Shown: piece by piece, positions 34,272 through 45,479 of the stretch | Position numbering within the stretch: the first letter of the stretch is position 1 | Layout of the letters: the number at the start of each line of letters is the position of its first letter | Assembly: GCA_900155495.1 (NCBI GenBank) | Contig: FTLJ01000164.1 | Coordinates: 30,746-94,745 of the forward strand | DNA length: 64,000 bases | Direction: 5' to 3' | Source of the DNA: Porogramme epimiltina | Lineage: Eukaryota; Basidiomycota; Agaricomycetes; Polyporales; Polyporaceae | The notes under the pieces: generated by a model | Told to the model about the DNA's origin: nothing | The model's database searches: none | What the model saw: the letters and a program-made list of their open reading frames with translations, nothing else | Made by a program: the position numbers and the translations under genes

Positions 34272-34635
34272 GGGCGACGCTGATGTGGACGTCGCAGTTG
34301 TTTGCTCCAGGTTGACTGCTGCTTCCGTCTCGCCCCCTTTCGGTTATCTTCTTCCATTCTCATGGTATTTCTGCGGGTTAGATGCTCTCGGCTGCTCGCT
34401 CCGCGACGTTGTCTCTATCCCCTGTATCAATCGTAGCTGTAATGACGTGAACCCCACCAGCAAACACTCGAATTTTGCTGCGCGGCTTGAGTATTGAGGC
34501 TAGAGTGTGACCGCTGTGGGCCCATCAGGCAAGAAACATCCGGGTGTATTTTGAGAGCTACATATGAGAGTCCAAAGTGTACATAAGACTAGAAGTACAG
34601 AGAAGACTAAAACTACGGGTAAAGCGATGCGAGCC
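34272..34635. other. convergent intergenic region, left end of the tandem duplication
   Basis: Separates copy D (+) from kinase 1 (-). From 34508 it matches 37265 onward, including AGCTACATATGAGAGTCCAAA, so it belongs to the duplicated unit. Confidence 0.6.
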
Positions 34636-36678
34636 CTACTCAAGCTCATACAAATGTCGTGCGAGATAAAGGTCGTGTTCCTCCATGATGAAACCTACCT
34701 GCTCTGCACCGGGTGCCCGGAGGCCAGGTATTGATGGGTCCCCATAAGGGTACCTAGCCGTACCCGATACGCCTGCAAGATCGAAGTCCAGGATTTTCAC
34801 CCTTGAGCCAACGTCACCCTCGCCGTCCGCCACGATGATGTTGGACAGCCCGATATTACCATGTACGAGCTTCTCCTTGTGCAAATGCCCGATCGCATCT
34901 AGGACGGCGGCGCGCACGAGCTCCGCCTTGGCTGAATCCCCCTCCACCTCACCCGGGCGGATGTCAGCCGCCGAGATGCCTTCGATGTGCTCAGTGACGA
35001 TCATCGTTTGTCCGCCGCACACCAGGTTGTAAGGCGAGTCGGGCTCGTGCTCGTGCCAGACACGTCCACTGTACAGCAACTTGGGCGCGCGCCCGAGGCC
35101 TGCGAGAGCTGTGTGCGCTTGAAGGCCGTATTCGTAGAGGAACTTGACTTCCACGAGCTTGTGGCTGACGCGCTCGCGGGCGAGGCAAACGGTGGTGCAT
35201 GCAGTGCTTCTCTTGAGCAGGTCGACATAATCGAACGAAATCGGGGTTTCGTCGCCGTTCTCGAGGCTCCTGTCGAACTGAGTCGCAAGCGGAAAGAATC
35301 GTGCGGTTCGTTCGGTGGATGCCTCGAAGTCGCGATAATAGTACGACAGGAGGGCACAGGCCTCCCTTAGCGCCAAGAGGAAGCGCGCAACGTCCATGAC
35401 CTCGCTTGCGCTAGGCTTCAGCGGGGAGTATGGGAACAATCGTACGCCCGAGGTGAGGGGGATCTCGTTGAGCAGCACTATGGTTGGGGAGGTGGTGAGG
35501 ATCGCGCCAGACACGCAAATAGAGAGTCCAAAGTTGATACAGATAGTGACGAGAAATGCAGGGCAGAACGTGGCGTCTCGAAGTTTCTGGGATCCTGTCA
35601 GAGGAAAGTCGCGAAGCGATTGCGGCGTACTCACCTCGTGCTTGTTCCAGTATTGTAGCCATGATGAGGAGGAGGCCTTCACAGGAGGCCATCCGAGTCT
35701 GTACTGGCCCTGCTCCACGACAAGGATCGGCACTGGGCCGGCGGGCGACTTGTGGCGATAGAACAAGCCCATATTGCCGGCCATCGGGTAAACCAGTTGG
35801 TCGAGGGTGCTTGCTAATAGGTCATTAAGGCGCTCCAGTGTGGGTGCAGTAGACTTCTTGCCGTAAGACGTTCTCTTATCGATGGCGCTCTCTATAAACT
35901 CGCGGACGCTATAATAAAACTGGACGGGCACCCGGATGTTATCATCTTTAAAGCGGGCAAAGAACCATGCGAACGCGGGGTGGAAGACATGTACCGGGGT
36001 GGTATCTTGCGGTAAACTGGCCCGGAAGCCATCCGGGATAGCACTCGAGGCGTCATAATGAAGGGGGTAGAGCTTGGGATCCCAGAGCTCCCAGGGCGTC
36101 TTGGAGAACCCTTCATCGCACAGCCTGTCGTAAACTATAGGCGTGTTAGCGTAACCCCGCGAGATATCAGGAAGAACGTACGGGAGAGCTCCTGCTGAAT
36201 CAGGTTTGTTGGTTGCACAGAGGCTGGTTTAAAAATTGTCTGAGGGGATGGAAGCTGATCGCCCGGTGGTTCATGTCGTACTATGAAGTTTGAGGATTCG
36301 AGGTTGACGGCGGGTACCACAACTGCGGTGATAGTGCTATCCTGATGCTCGCTCAAGTCGTCGCAAAAGCTCAATATATCGTTGTTGTGCTCGGCCATGA
36401 GCTCGTTGTACTTTGTGATCGTCGTAGTTATATCATCGTCTGTCAAGTTTGCGGACACCCGTGGCTGTGGTATATGGGCACTGATAAGCTGAATGCTACT
36501 TCATGATTACAATCACGCTTACAATGTAGATATGGTAACACTCCCGAGAGCCCCATCGAATGTTGTAGTGGACCTTGCCCATGAATTCATCTACAGTCGT
36601 GGTGGAGGTGACGTCAATATTGAGAGACCGAAACCCGGTTTCTGTGGTGTCGCAGAAGAGGACGCGAAGTTTGGGCAT
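34636..36678 (-). CDS. Crinkler-headed protein kinase 1, probably catalytically dead
   Basis: Proposed exons are 36678-36523, 36488-36182, 36134-35635 and 35586-34636 (637 aa; all phases close, with introns of 34, 47 and 48 nt). The N-terminus, MPKLRVLFCDTTETG, begins a ubiquitin-like Crinkler (CRN) header. A linker of about 270 residues follows. The C-terminal kinase lobe shows VEVKF (beta-3 Lys), MIVTEHIEG, KLVHGNIGLSNI and VKILDFDLAG. The catalytic loop reads HGN at residues 563-565, whereas the adjacent paralogue reads HGD; the following Arg is Gly. The metal-binding DFD is kept. Loss of the catalytic Asp suggests a pseudokinase. The first junction is uncertain: an alternative (exon 1 ending at 36542, exon 2 from 36480) also keeps frame here but lacks its GT donor in kinase 2. 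CRN-kinase proteins in fungi are proposed conflict or immunity effectors. Confidence 0.75.
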
Positions 36679-37023
36679 AGCGAGAGAGAGTCGCGATGAT
36701 TAAAGATGAAATCTAGAGGCGATGTGAGGGGACCGATGGACCAGAGGGACCGACGGGAGCGCGTTGACAGTGCCCGTAATACCCTGCTAAGTAGTGATAT
36801 CAACAATGAGCAAGTCTATCAGCACGACGCCAAACGACCCACGGTCATGTGCAGTCATGGCACCGCGGACAAGCTCACGGCGATGAAGAGTCAAGACACT
36901 GCTCACAGACGTACCCGCCTTCGTCTCTGCTAGTCTTCATCTGTATCTTCCATGATTTTACAGATCCCGTAGTGACATGGACCCTCTCTGGAAAGCGCGC
37001 TTAATCTCCAAATCATGAACGCC

Positions 37024-37061
37024 TGACTAAGCTATTCCTCCTTTCCTATTGGATGACCGGC
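37024..37061 (+). promoter_or_regulatory. orphan copy of the DUF6534 AP-1/CCAAT promoter module
   Basis: TGACTAAGC at 37024-37032 and CCTATTGG shortly after, in a block of about 120 bases nearly identical to 39835-39962. The block breaks off at 37149 where the duplication ends, and no DUF6534 gene follows. It is a by-product of the kinase duplication. Confidence 0.65.
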
Positions 37062-37457
37062 ATTCAAGCTGGCCGGATGAGGACGGCCCGCGATTTCGAC
37101 TTGGGCCCCTTTCCGGGATGGAGACACGGCTCCCGCTGTGTTGCCCCACCGTGGTGCTCACAATCCGTCATTCGTATCCCTGAGGAGGGGGCTGGTCGCC
37201 AGTAGGTATATATGTGTGACGGGCATAGTTGGCGGCATCGACTCCATAGATAGTCACGAGCGTTTGACCGCTGTGGGCTCACCACGCCTTAAGAGACATC
37301 AGGGTATACTTTTAGAGCTACATATGAGAGTCCAAATTCTACATAAGACTATAAGTACACACAAAACTAAAACTACCGATAAAGCGATGCTACAGCGAAC
37401 GAGTGCGGAGAAGGATCGGCGGGAGGAGGGGGGACGAAAGGGAATATGATGCGAGTC

Positions 37458-39488
37458 CTACTCCAGCTCGTATAAATGCCGCGCCAGATAAAGATTATGT
37501 TCCTCCATGATGAGCTCCCCCCTATCTGCACCAGGGGCCATAATTATTAATCCCCTAGGAAAGGGGTATCGAACCACACCCAGGACACCTGCCCATTCGA
37601 AGTCCAGGATTTTCACCCTCGTGCCAACGTCGCCATCGCCGTCCACCACGACGATGTTGGGCAGCCGGATATCGCCATGCACAAGCTTCTCCTTGTGCAA
37701 GTGCTCGAGAGCATCTAGGACAGCGGCGCGAACGAGCTCCGCCTTCGCCGTGTCCCCCTCCACCTCACCCGGGCGGATGTCAGCCGCAGAGACGCCTTCA
37801 ATGTGCTCCGTGACGACCATCATTCCTGTGTTGTACTCCACGTTGTAAGCCGAGTCGGGCTCGTGCTCGTGCCAGACACGCCCACAGTACAGCAACTTGG
37901 GTGCATACTCGAGGCCCGCGAGTGTGAGGTGAGCCTGAGCACTGTATTGGCGAGCGAACTTGACGTCCACGAGCTTTCGGCTGACGCGCTCGCGGGCGAG
38001 GAAAACGGTGGAGAATCTGGTGCTGCGCTTGAGCAGGTCGATGTAGTCGAACGAGATCGGGGTTTCGTCGCCGTTCTCGAGGCTCCGGTCGAACTGAGTG
38101 GCGAGCGGAAAGAATCGTTCGGTTCGTTCGATGGGGGCGTCAAAGTCGCGATAATAGTACGACAGGAGGGCACAAGCCTCTTTGAGCGCGAAGAGGATGC
38201 GTGCAACGTCCATGATCTCGTGGTCGTAGGGGGCCGCCTGGTATCCTTGGAGCGCCAGACCCGGGGTGATCCGTATACAGGAGGCGAGCGGTAGTATGAT
38301 TGGGGAGGTGGTGAGGATCGCGCCATGAACGCTAATTTTGGGCCCAAAGTCGAGATTGATGGTGAGGAGAAATGCAGGGCAGAACGTGGCGTCTCGAAGT
38401 GCCTAGGCTCCTGTCAGAAGAGAGTTGTGAAGCGATTGCGGCGTACTCACACAGTGCTTGTTCCAGAATTGTAGCCATGATGATGAGGAGGCCTTCACAG
38501 GATGCCCCCTGTACTCACATTGCTCGACAGCAAGGATCGGGGCTAGGCCGGCGGGCGACTTGTGGCGATAGAACAAGCCCATATTACCAGCCATCGGGTA
38601 AACCAGTTGGTCGAGGGTCCTCGCTAATAGGTCATTGAGGCGCTCCTGTGTGACTTCCGGAGGCTCCTTCTCGTAAGCCAGTGTGATCTGGGTGGCGCTC
38701 TGTATGAAATCGTAAGCGCTGACAAACTGACCGCCGGTCACAGGGAGGTTGGCATCTTTAGAGCGGGCGTGAAAGTATGCGAACAGGGGGTGGAAGGCCT
38801 CGATCGGGGTGGGATCGTGCGGTAAACTGGCCCGGAAGCCATACGGGACAGCACTCGAGGCGTCATGATGATAGGGGTAGAGGTCGGGATCCCAGAGCTC
38901 CCAAGGTGTTTTGGAGAATCCTTCACCGCACAGCCTGTCGTAAACTGTGGGCATATTAGTGCAACCCGGAGAGATATTAGGAAGGGCGTACGGGAAAGCT
39001 CCTGCTGAATCAGGCTTGTCGGTTGAACAGAGGCTAGTTCAAAAACTGTCTGAGGGGATGGAAGCTGATCGCCCGGTGGTTCATGCCGTACTATGATGTT
39101 CAAGGACTCGAGGTCGATGGCAGGGATCACAAATGCTGTGATGGTGCTATCCTGATGCCCGCTCAAATAGACACAAAAGCTCAAGATATCGTTGTTGTGC
39201 TCGGCCATGAGCTCGTTGTACTTTGTGATCGTCGTGGTTATGTCATCGCCTGTCAAGTTTGCGGACGCCCGTGGCTGTGGTATATGGGCACTGATAAGCT
39301 GAATGCTACTACATGATTACAATCACACTCACGACGTAAATATGGTAACATTCCCAAGAACCCCATCGGATCTTGGAGTAGACCTCGCCCACGAATTCCT
39401 TCACGGTGGTGGTGGACGTGACGTCAACATTGAGAGGCCGCAACCCGGTTTCTGTGGTGTCGTAGAAGAGGACGCGAAGTTTAGGCAT
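37458..39488 (-). CDS. Crinkler-headed protein kinase 2, likely active
   Basis: Exons 39488-39333, 39298-38992, 38944-38451 and 38402-37458 give 633 aa in frame, with the same splice positions as kinase 1. The CRN-type header is MPKLRVLFYDTTETG. The middle linker keeps the MAGNMGLFYRHKSPAG segment. The kinase lobe has VDVKF, MVVTEHIEG, KLVHGDIRLPNI (HGD with the following Arg) and VKILDFEWAG, so Lys, catalytic Asp, Asn and the DF-E/D Asp are all present. This is the pattern of CRN-associated kinases in fungi rather than of classical HRD kinases. Intron 1 would be only 34 nt; if unspliced, the frame meets a stop, so splicing there is required. Cytosolic or nuclear action is inferred from the family. 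Confidence 0.78.
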
Positions 39489-39836
39489 GACGGAATAATG
39501 TCGCCATAAGTAAATATGAGACCTGAGAACGAGATGAGGAGACCAATGGACCAGAGGGGCTGACAGGAGGGCGTTGATGCTCGTAATACTCTACTAGTGA
39601 TATCAACAATGAGCAAGTCTATCTGCCAGGCAGCACGGCGCCAAACGACCCACGGTCATGTGCAGACATGGTACCGCGAACCTCGCGGGGACAGTGAAGA
39701 CACTGCTTACCTAGATGTATATACCCGCCTTGGTCTTCATCTTCCATGGTTTTGCGGACCTCGTAGTAGTGACATGTACATACTAGGCCCTCCCCGGAAA
39801 GCGCGCTTAATCTCCAAATCATGAACGTTGAACGCC

Positions 39837-39870
39837 TGACTAATCTATTCCTTCTTTCCTATTGGATGAC
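39837..39870 (+). promoter_or_regulatory. AP-1/CCAAT promoter module of DUF6534 copy E
   Basis: TGACTAATC at 39837-39845 with CCTATTGG about 15 bases later, about 430 bases before the copy E ATG. It differs from the orphan module at one base of the AP-1 flank. Confidence 0.6.
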
Positions 39871-40269
39871 CGGCATTCAAGCTGGCCGGATGAGGACGGC
39901 CCGCGATTTCGACTTGGGCCCCTGTCCGGGATGGAGACACGGCTCCCGCTGTGTTGCCCCACGTTGTTCCCGGACCCTCTCTTGCCTATGCCCCGCCTTC
40001 CACACGGTGTGTAAACCGAGGTGCACTGCCGACCTGCTCACAAGCCTCGACTTGCCTTTTCGTCCTCGCGGTCACCCCTCCAGGACCGACCCTTCGCCTG
40101 CGGTGCCGTTAATCGCCGTGGAGACCGAAGAACTCGCCAGGAGGTCTCGCAACATTTCTCCACGACTATCGCCCTCGCCTCCTCACGGTTTGTCTCGTTG
40201 CTGCCAGTCGGGCCTCGGCAGGCTCCCGGATGAAGACCGCCCTCGGCTTTAATACCGAGACGTCGATGC

Positions 40270-42173
40270 ATGTCTGCGCACAGCGTGCCTCCTCTTGACC
40301 TGACCATAGGGGCGGTCTTGACGGGCTTCACGGTTACTCTCTTGTGAGTTGTCTCGAGCCTTGCATGCGAGATTGCGCGTGCTCATCATTGCGTGCTTTT
40401 CAAACGGCAGTCTCTATGGCATCATATCTGGGCAGGCGGTGGTGTTCTTTGGCAAACGCGGAGGAAGCCGTCCAGGGTGCGGGACACGTTGTTTGGTGAG
40501 CACGCCAGTGCATCTCGCGCATACAACTCTCTTATTTTGCGCATGGAACTACGATAGGTTGTTGCACTATGGTACGCTACCTCCGATGGTGCTCGCTAGG
40601 ACCGATTGTTGACGCAGGGACTTGCCAAGGTGCTTCAATACCCTACACATCGTCTTGACATCGTACGCTATGTTCCACTACACCATCCTTCCCCGTGGAA
40701 ACCCATCTGCGCTCCTCCGCCTGGTCTGGGTTTACGGCGTAAGTTCTTGCCTCCTGTTCGTTCACCGCGACGCGTCTGATGAGTGTCCAAAGGTCATATT
40801 TATAGTCATAGTGAGTTCAATGCCCTATTGCATTGGCCCAGAACTTATAGGTCGCAGGAATGCCCCATTATTCTCGTTCGTCTGTGAGTCTCCGTGGTGA
40901 ATCGGGGCTAGGTGTCTTACTAACCGCCGCTGGAATAGTGGATACATTTATAGGATATGGAGATGTATGTCCTCTATTCAATGCGCTGTCCAGCTTTCCC
41001 TCACTCCATGAAGTAACCAAGACGCGAATCGTCACGCTTCTATTTGCTTCGGTGCGTTCACAGTCTCTGCCCTTCTCGCTTGTGCTGAAGGAGCGCGCGT
41101 CAGCTGGCAGTCTTGTCAGTTTATATCGGTAAGTCTTCGAGATACGTATGGACGTCCGACGTCTGAATGGTCTCCGTTTGCAGCTGGCATGGGTTTCTGT
41201 AAGTGGATTCCTGATATGGCCAATTAATGTACTCATTCGGTGCAGATTTTGGGATAAAGGAGTGAGTAGCGAAGACACTCTTCGTAACTCGATGTTGACT
41301 CTCATGAATGATGCCAGAGCCATGGAGAAAGCTGCTGCAGAAGTAATGCGGTATCGTGTAAGTACCTCTCATGACTAGATGAACAACGTTGGGTGTTTAC
41401 TTTCCTGTAGTGGATGCTCTATGTCGTGTTATCCCTTCAAATCATCGTGGATGGCAGCATCGCGGTGGCGATGTTCGTTCTGCTCCAGCGATACAACACT
41501 GGTATTCGAAGGTTTGCGTTACTACTCTCTTGGCACGTTCATTCGTGAAAGCTGACAACATGCTCAGCCTTGACATTGTCATGAAGACCATCACCGTGTA
41601 TATTGTGAACACAGGCGTCCTCACGGTGTATGTCCCACTCTCTTGTGCAACATCACCGGACCCTGCTGACGTACACTAGTATCCTAGCTCTCGTCGGAAT
41701 TATACTCGTGGGTAGCAGACACAACTCCCAACCACTCCCCCCGCTCAACCCGTCGTCAGTTTACTTTCCTCCCCCAGTCTTTCACCTTTATCGCGATCTA
41801 CTGGTGCCTCGCGCAACGTAAGCCCCACATTCTCCTTTACCAGCCACAGCAACTCACGCCCCTCCCAGTGCACTCGTGCTCCTTCCTCGCCGTTTTGAAC
41901 GCGCAGAAGGAGCTCATAGAGCAGACGGCCATCCACTCCCATGGCAGGCGCGCCGAAGACCGCATGGAGCTCACGTCTGCGCTAGAAGTCGAAGACACGG
42001 ACACGGGCGCCGTCTTCACGAACACTTTTGAGTTGTCGGGCTTCGCGCCATGCTCGAGTGGGTCGGACTCGAGGCTGGAAGACGCGTCTGGGAGCGGGGA
42101 GAGCCAGAAGCCTTGTGATCCAGGGAAGATGGTCAGTGTCCTGCCTGATATCAGGCGTACAGAAACTTGCTGA
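40270..42173 (+). CDS. DUF6534-like multi-pass membrane protein, copy E
   Basis: Exon 1 (40270-40343) encodes MSAHSVPPLDLTIGAV then LTGFTVTL, phase 2; its Pro-rich leader is the shortest of the five. The anchor exon near 40630-40741 reads FNTLHIVLTSYAMF...PRGNPSALLRLVWVYG, the best match to the family GNP-AL motif. SLDIVMKTITVYIVNTG is encoded near 41570-41620. The terminal exon (about 41864-42130) reads VHSCSFLAVLNAQKEL with an acidic tail ending ...CDPGKM. Read-through after that donor stops at 42173. Predicted plasma or endomembrane protein, function unknown. The recognised frames are open, so the gene is probably functional. Confidence 0.65.
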
Positions 42174-42988
42174 TGCCGGCTGCAGTCGATATCACTAGGT
42201 TGAATACCTTCTTTACATCACTATGCCTCGTTTGCCGTGTCATCCAGCTTTCGTTCTCTCATTCTCCATGGTATCATTAGCAGTTGCTGTGTCGGTCAGA
42301 ATCGCTCGCTCATACACGTTCCGTGACCTCTCTGGATGCCTCTCTGCCCCATCATGTATCATACGTATCTCCTCCCTCTGGACTGTTTCTGCTATACAAT
42401 GCGGTATTCGTTGTTTCTGGTTGAGGGTGCGCGTTCTTTTCGTAATGAACAGGCCGTTTTCAATGTGAGAACTTGACAGTTGAGACTGATCCTCGGCGGA
42501 GCACCCGTCTGGCGCCCAACGAGCAGTGACTATTGCCGCATCGAACGCCGTTTGCTCTTGACCTCACTTGTCCTCTCAGGTCTCAGACTCCGATCTTTTC
42601 TCTCGCTCGCACACGCTACCTCCCTGGACAACATGCGCGCAAAGTGAGAAACGCGTGCTGATGCGGAAGTTCACATCAAAGCAACTTGTCACCGGAGGTC
42701 TTCGATTTTACGGGCCAGGCGTAAACTCCGGGCTTCTAGACAATGGATAAGACCAGGTTGGAGATGCGGGCACTGGAGCATCTGTGGAGCGATTCCTCTT
42801 GGGAAAGCGGGCACGCATGCATAGGTGCGCGTTGCATCTCACATCTTCGAGAATCGACCTCGCTGAATACAACCAGCGCTGCCCTATCTGCGCAGTGCGA
42901 ACGGCGGTGATAATGGCGACCAAGCTTTATGAGCGTTTTGGACTGTCTTCCCTGACCCTCTCTCTGCCTACCCTACGCCAGCCGGACG
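42174..42988. other. intergenic, nothing recognised
   Basis: Contains the unplaced 3' end of copy E and the promoter of the F-box gene. Only short ORFs. Confidence 0.45.
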
Positions 42989-44872
42989 ATGGGCAGTCAT
43001 AGCTCTAGTGACGCTTCACGTTTGGGTATGTCCCTCCACCATGTCTCATGCATTCATCGTCCTACACGATCAAATGTGTTCACGACTGAACGATACTTGC
43101 AACAGGAGGCCTTGTACCCAACCGCCCCCCAATCTGGAAACACCACCCTGTTCTGCACGATGACAACCTCCTCACGATGGTCTTCCACTTCCTCGACACA
43201 GGAGACCGGGCCGAACGCGCGAGTTGCATGCGGAGCGCACTCGTATGTCGCGTCTGGACGGAACCGGCACTGAAGGTCCTATGGCGGGATCTTTGGTCGC
43301 CACTCCCATTATACCATCTTCTTTTGCCACTGCCGGAGCCAGCGCTGGCATATCTCTCGTATACCCCCATGGAGGTTTCGGAATATTGCGCAGATGTGAG
43401 TAGACTCTCTCTTCGACGCCAGTCCCGGCACCATGCTACCCCGAGGAGCGCATGCCACGCCCGTTTCAACCTACCCTGCGTCTATATTTGCGTTGTCGAA
43501 ACTTAGCTGATCGCGCGCATAGATTGTGGATGGGTTCGCGTTCATGCACCCTACTGCTAATGTGTGGGGACGGCTAGGGCACTATTCTACCCGCGTGCGT
43601 CGCATTGCGAAGGTCATCGCAGCGGACCCAGAGCTCCGGCTCTTGCATATACTTATTCGCTGCAACCACAACAAGACCTTCCTCCCTCGCCTTCAGTCGT
43701 TGGGTTGGTTCGAGACAGCAACGTTACTTCCATCCGCCCTCCCTTTGCTCATCACTCCTTCTCTATCAAGTTTGGATTACTGCGTTCAAAATGGCGTATC
43801 GTCCGAGAAGGTCGGCGATGTCCTTGCCCGCCTAACAGGAGTCCTTCAACAACTCTCAGCGATTCACATCACCAATTACAGTCCAACGTTGTCCATCTCG
43901 CCCTTCCTGTCTGGCATTCGTACACTCCGCCACTTATGTCTTCACGAAGAAGAGCGCGTCAATCCTGCTGCCTTGAAGGTTCTGAAGTCTCTTCCCAACC
44001 TCGAGTACCTTTTTGCACACTTCGCTCAGTTCAAAGAATGCGGAAGCACGTTCAAGATGCCCAGCCTCCGTCAACTCTATTGCGTAGGCGCCATAGCGGA
44101 CCTCATCGGTTTTGTCTCCAACCTCAACGCATGCCGCATCCACAGCCTGACGGTTCGCATGACGAAGGAGGACACAACATTCGCCTCCGGCGCGGCGCGG
44201 GAGTTAATGCAACACACGGCCAATGCACCCTTCTCGCACAACCTCCGTTCGCTGTCCTTACTCATGCACCGCCCCCAGGCTCTGTACTCGTGGGGTCGCC
44301 CTAGCATAATGCCCACGATGTTGACCATGCGTCACCCCATCTACCTCATCGACATCTTGCGCCCGTTGCTTGTCCTTCCAGATCTTCGCGTGGTGCGCGT
44401 CGAGTATCATTGGGAGATCGCCGCACACGACGGGGACATCGTCGAGATGGCGCACGCGTGGCGTGGGCTCCAAGAGCTCAGCATCCTGCGCACCGGCCGG
44501 CCCCGCGATCGATATCCCTTCCTGTCCCTCCCTGGCGCGGCAGCGTTGGTCGCGCTTGCGCATAGCTGCCCGGCCTTAGCGCATCTCGCGCTCTCCGTGG
44601 CGTTCCTGGAGGAACCTCCGCGCATCCCGGAGTTGCCGTCAGACGAGAGCCCAGGCCACCCCCTCGCGGTGCTACGACTCGACGTGCAAGAGCGGGACGA
44701 CGCGGTCTCTGCGGAGGCCGTCGCCAAGTTTATCGACGGCCTGTTCCCAAGCTTGGACGTCAAGCGGTGCGATGTGGAGATGCCGCGGTGGTGTTGGGCC
44801 AAGATGAAGTGGACACAGATGTGGAACGCGGTGGGTGCGCTGCAGCGGTTGCGTCGGAGCGGAGTGCGGTAG
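42989..44872 (+). CDS. F-box protein with LRR-like C-terminus
   Basis: Exons 42989-43025, 43106-43395 and 43523-44872 join in frame to 558 aa. The start MGSHSSSDASRLG was chosen because its tiny first exon splices in phase to the F-box exon. The F-box region (about residues 20-65) reads HPVLHDDNLLTMVFHFLDTG ... CRVWTEPALKVLWRDLW, the usual L-P-less basidiomycete form with a conserved CR-W and LW. The rest is leucine-rich, with irregular LRR-like units such as RTLRHLCLHEE, LPNLEYLFAHF and CPALAHLALSVAF. F-box proteins recruit substrates to SCF ubiquitin ligases; the target is unknown. The family is very large in agaricomycetes. It may be the intact relative of the remnant at 684-1818. Confidence 0.8.
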
Positions 44873-45479
44873 TCCGCGGTCGTGAGTCGCGACCGGGTCT
44901 GCGTCGCGGGAGTTTTGCTGATCGGGGTCGGGTAATCTGCATAGGCGAGCGCGCTCCCGGTATGTCTATTGAGGATCAAATGCTATTACGCCGTTGTTCT
45001 TCGGGGATGAGAACCGTGCGGTCTAGCCTCAGGGGAGGGTGCACTGTTTTTGGGGTCTATCTCATCTGTGTTGTTCTTTGGGCTTTGGCGCTAGTTACCG
45101 CAACTCTAACAATCTGCGACTCCTTAGGAATAACTAGGATTGCACATTGGTACCCGACCAGACTGAGGCCAGTGGTGGCGGTATACAGCAATACGAAGGT
45201 CTAGAGCCAATAAAGACCGCAGCACAGCGCTCACGGTAAGCCAAGACAACCTTCTGATCTCTGCACTGCCTTCGAGCGCGGGCTGCGGTGACCTTGATTT
45301 ATAGCTGATGCCCCATCACTACCGTTTCCCGCTTCCGATCTTGGTTGTAGCACCCCTTTTGAAAACAATTTCGCGCAACATCTTCCGTCACTTTCCTTTC
45401 TTCCTGCCACCATTCGGTGACCGTCTTGTACCCACAGTTCACCTTTCAGGAGTTGTTCATCCTCATATATTGTCCTGAT
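44873..45479. other. intergenic, nothing recognised
   Basis: Between the F-box gene and GPI-family gene a. A TTTATAG at about 45298 could be a distal TATA-like element. Confidence 0.4.

Larger units (their letters stand above)
34508..37149. repeat. tandem duplication, unit 1
   Basis: Begins at TGACCGCTGTGGG and ends at GTTGCCCCAC. It contains the whole kinase 1 gene, its promoter and a truncated copy of the DUF6534 promoter block. The directly following unit 2 (37265-39962) has the same content in the same order. Confidence 0.8.
37265..39962. repeat. tandem duplication, unit 2
   Basis: Second unit of the 2.6-2.7 kb duplication. It differs from unit 1 by point changes and an insertion of about 60 bases near 37386-37446. 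Its right end runs on into the intact promoter and gene of DUF6534 copy E, so this unit is likely the ancestral location. Confidence 0.8.
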
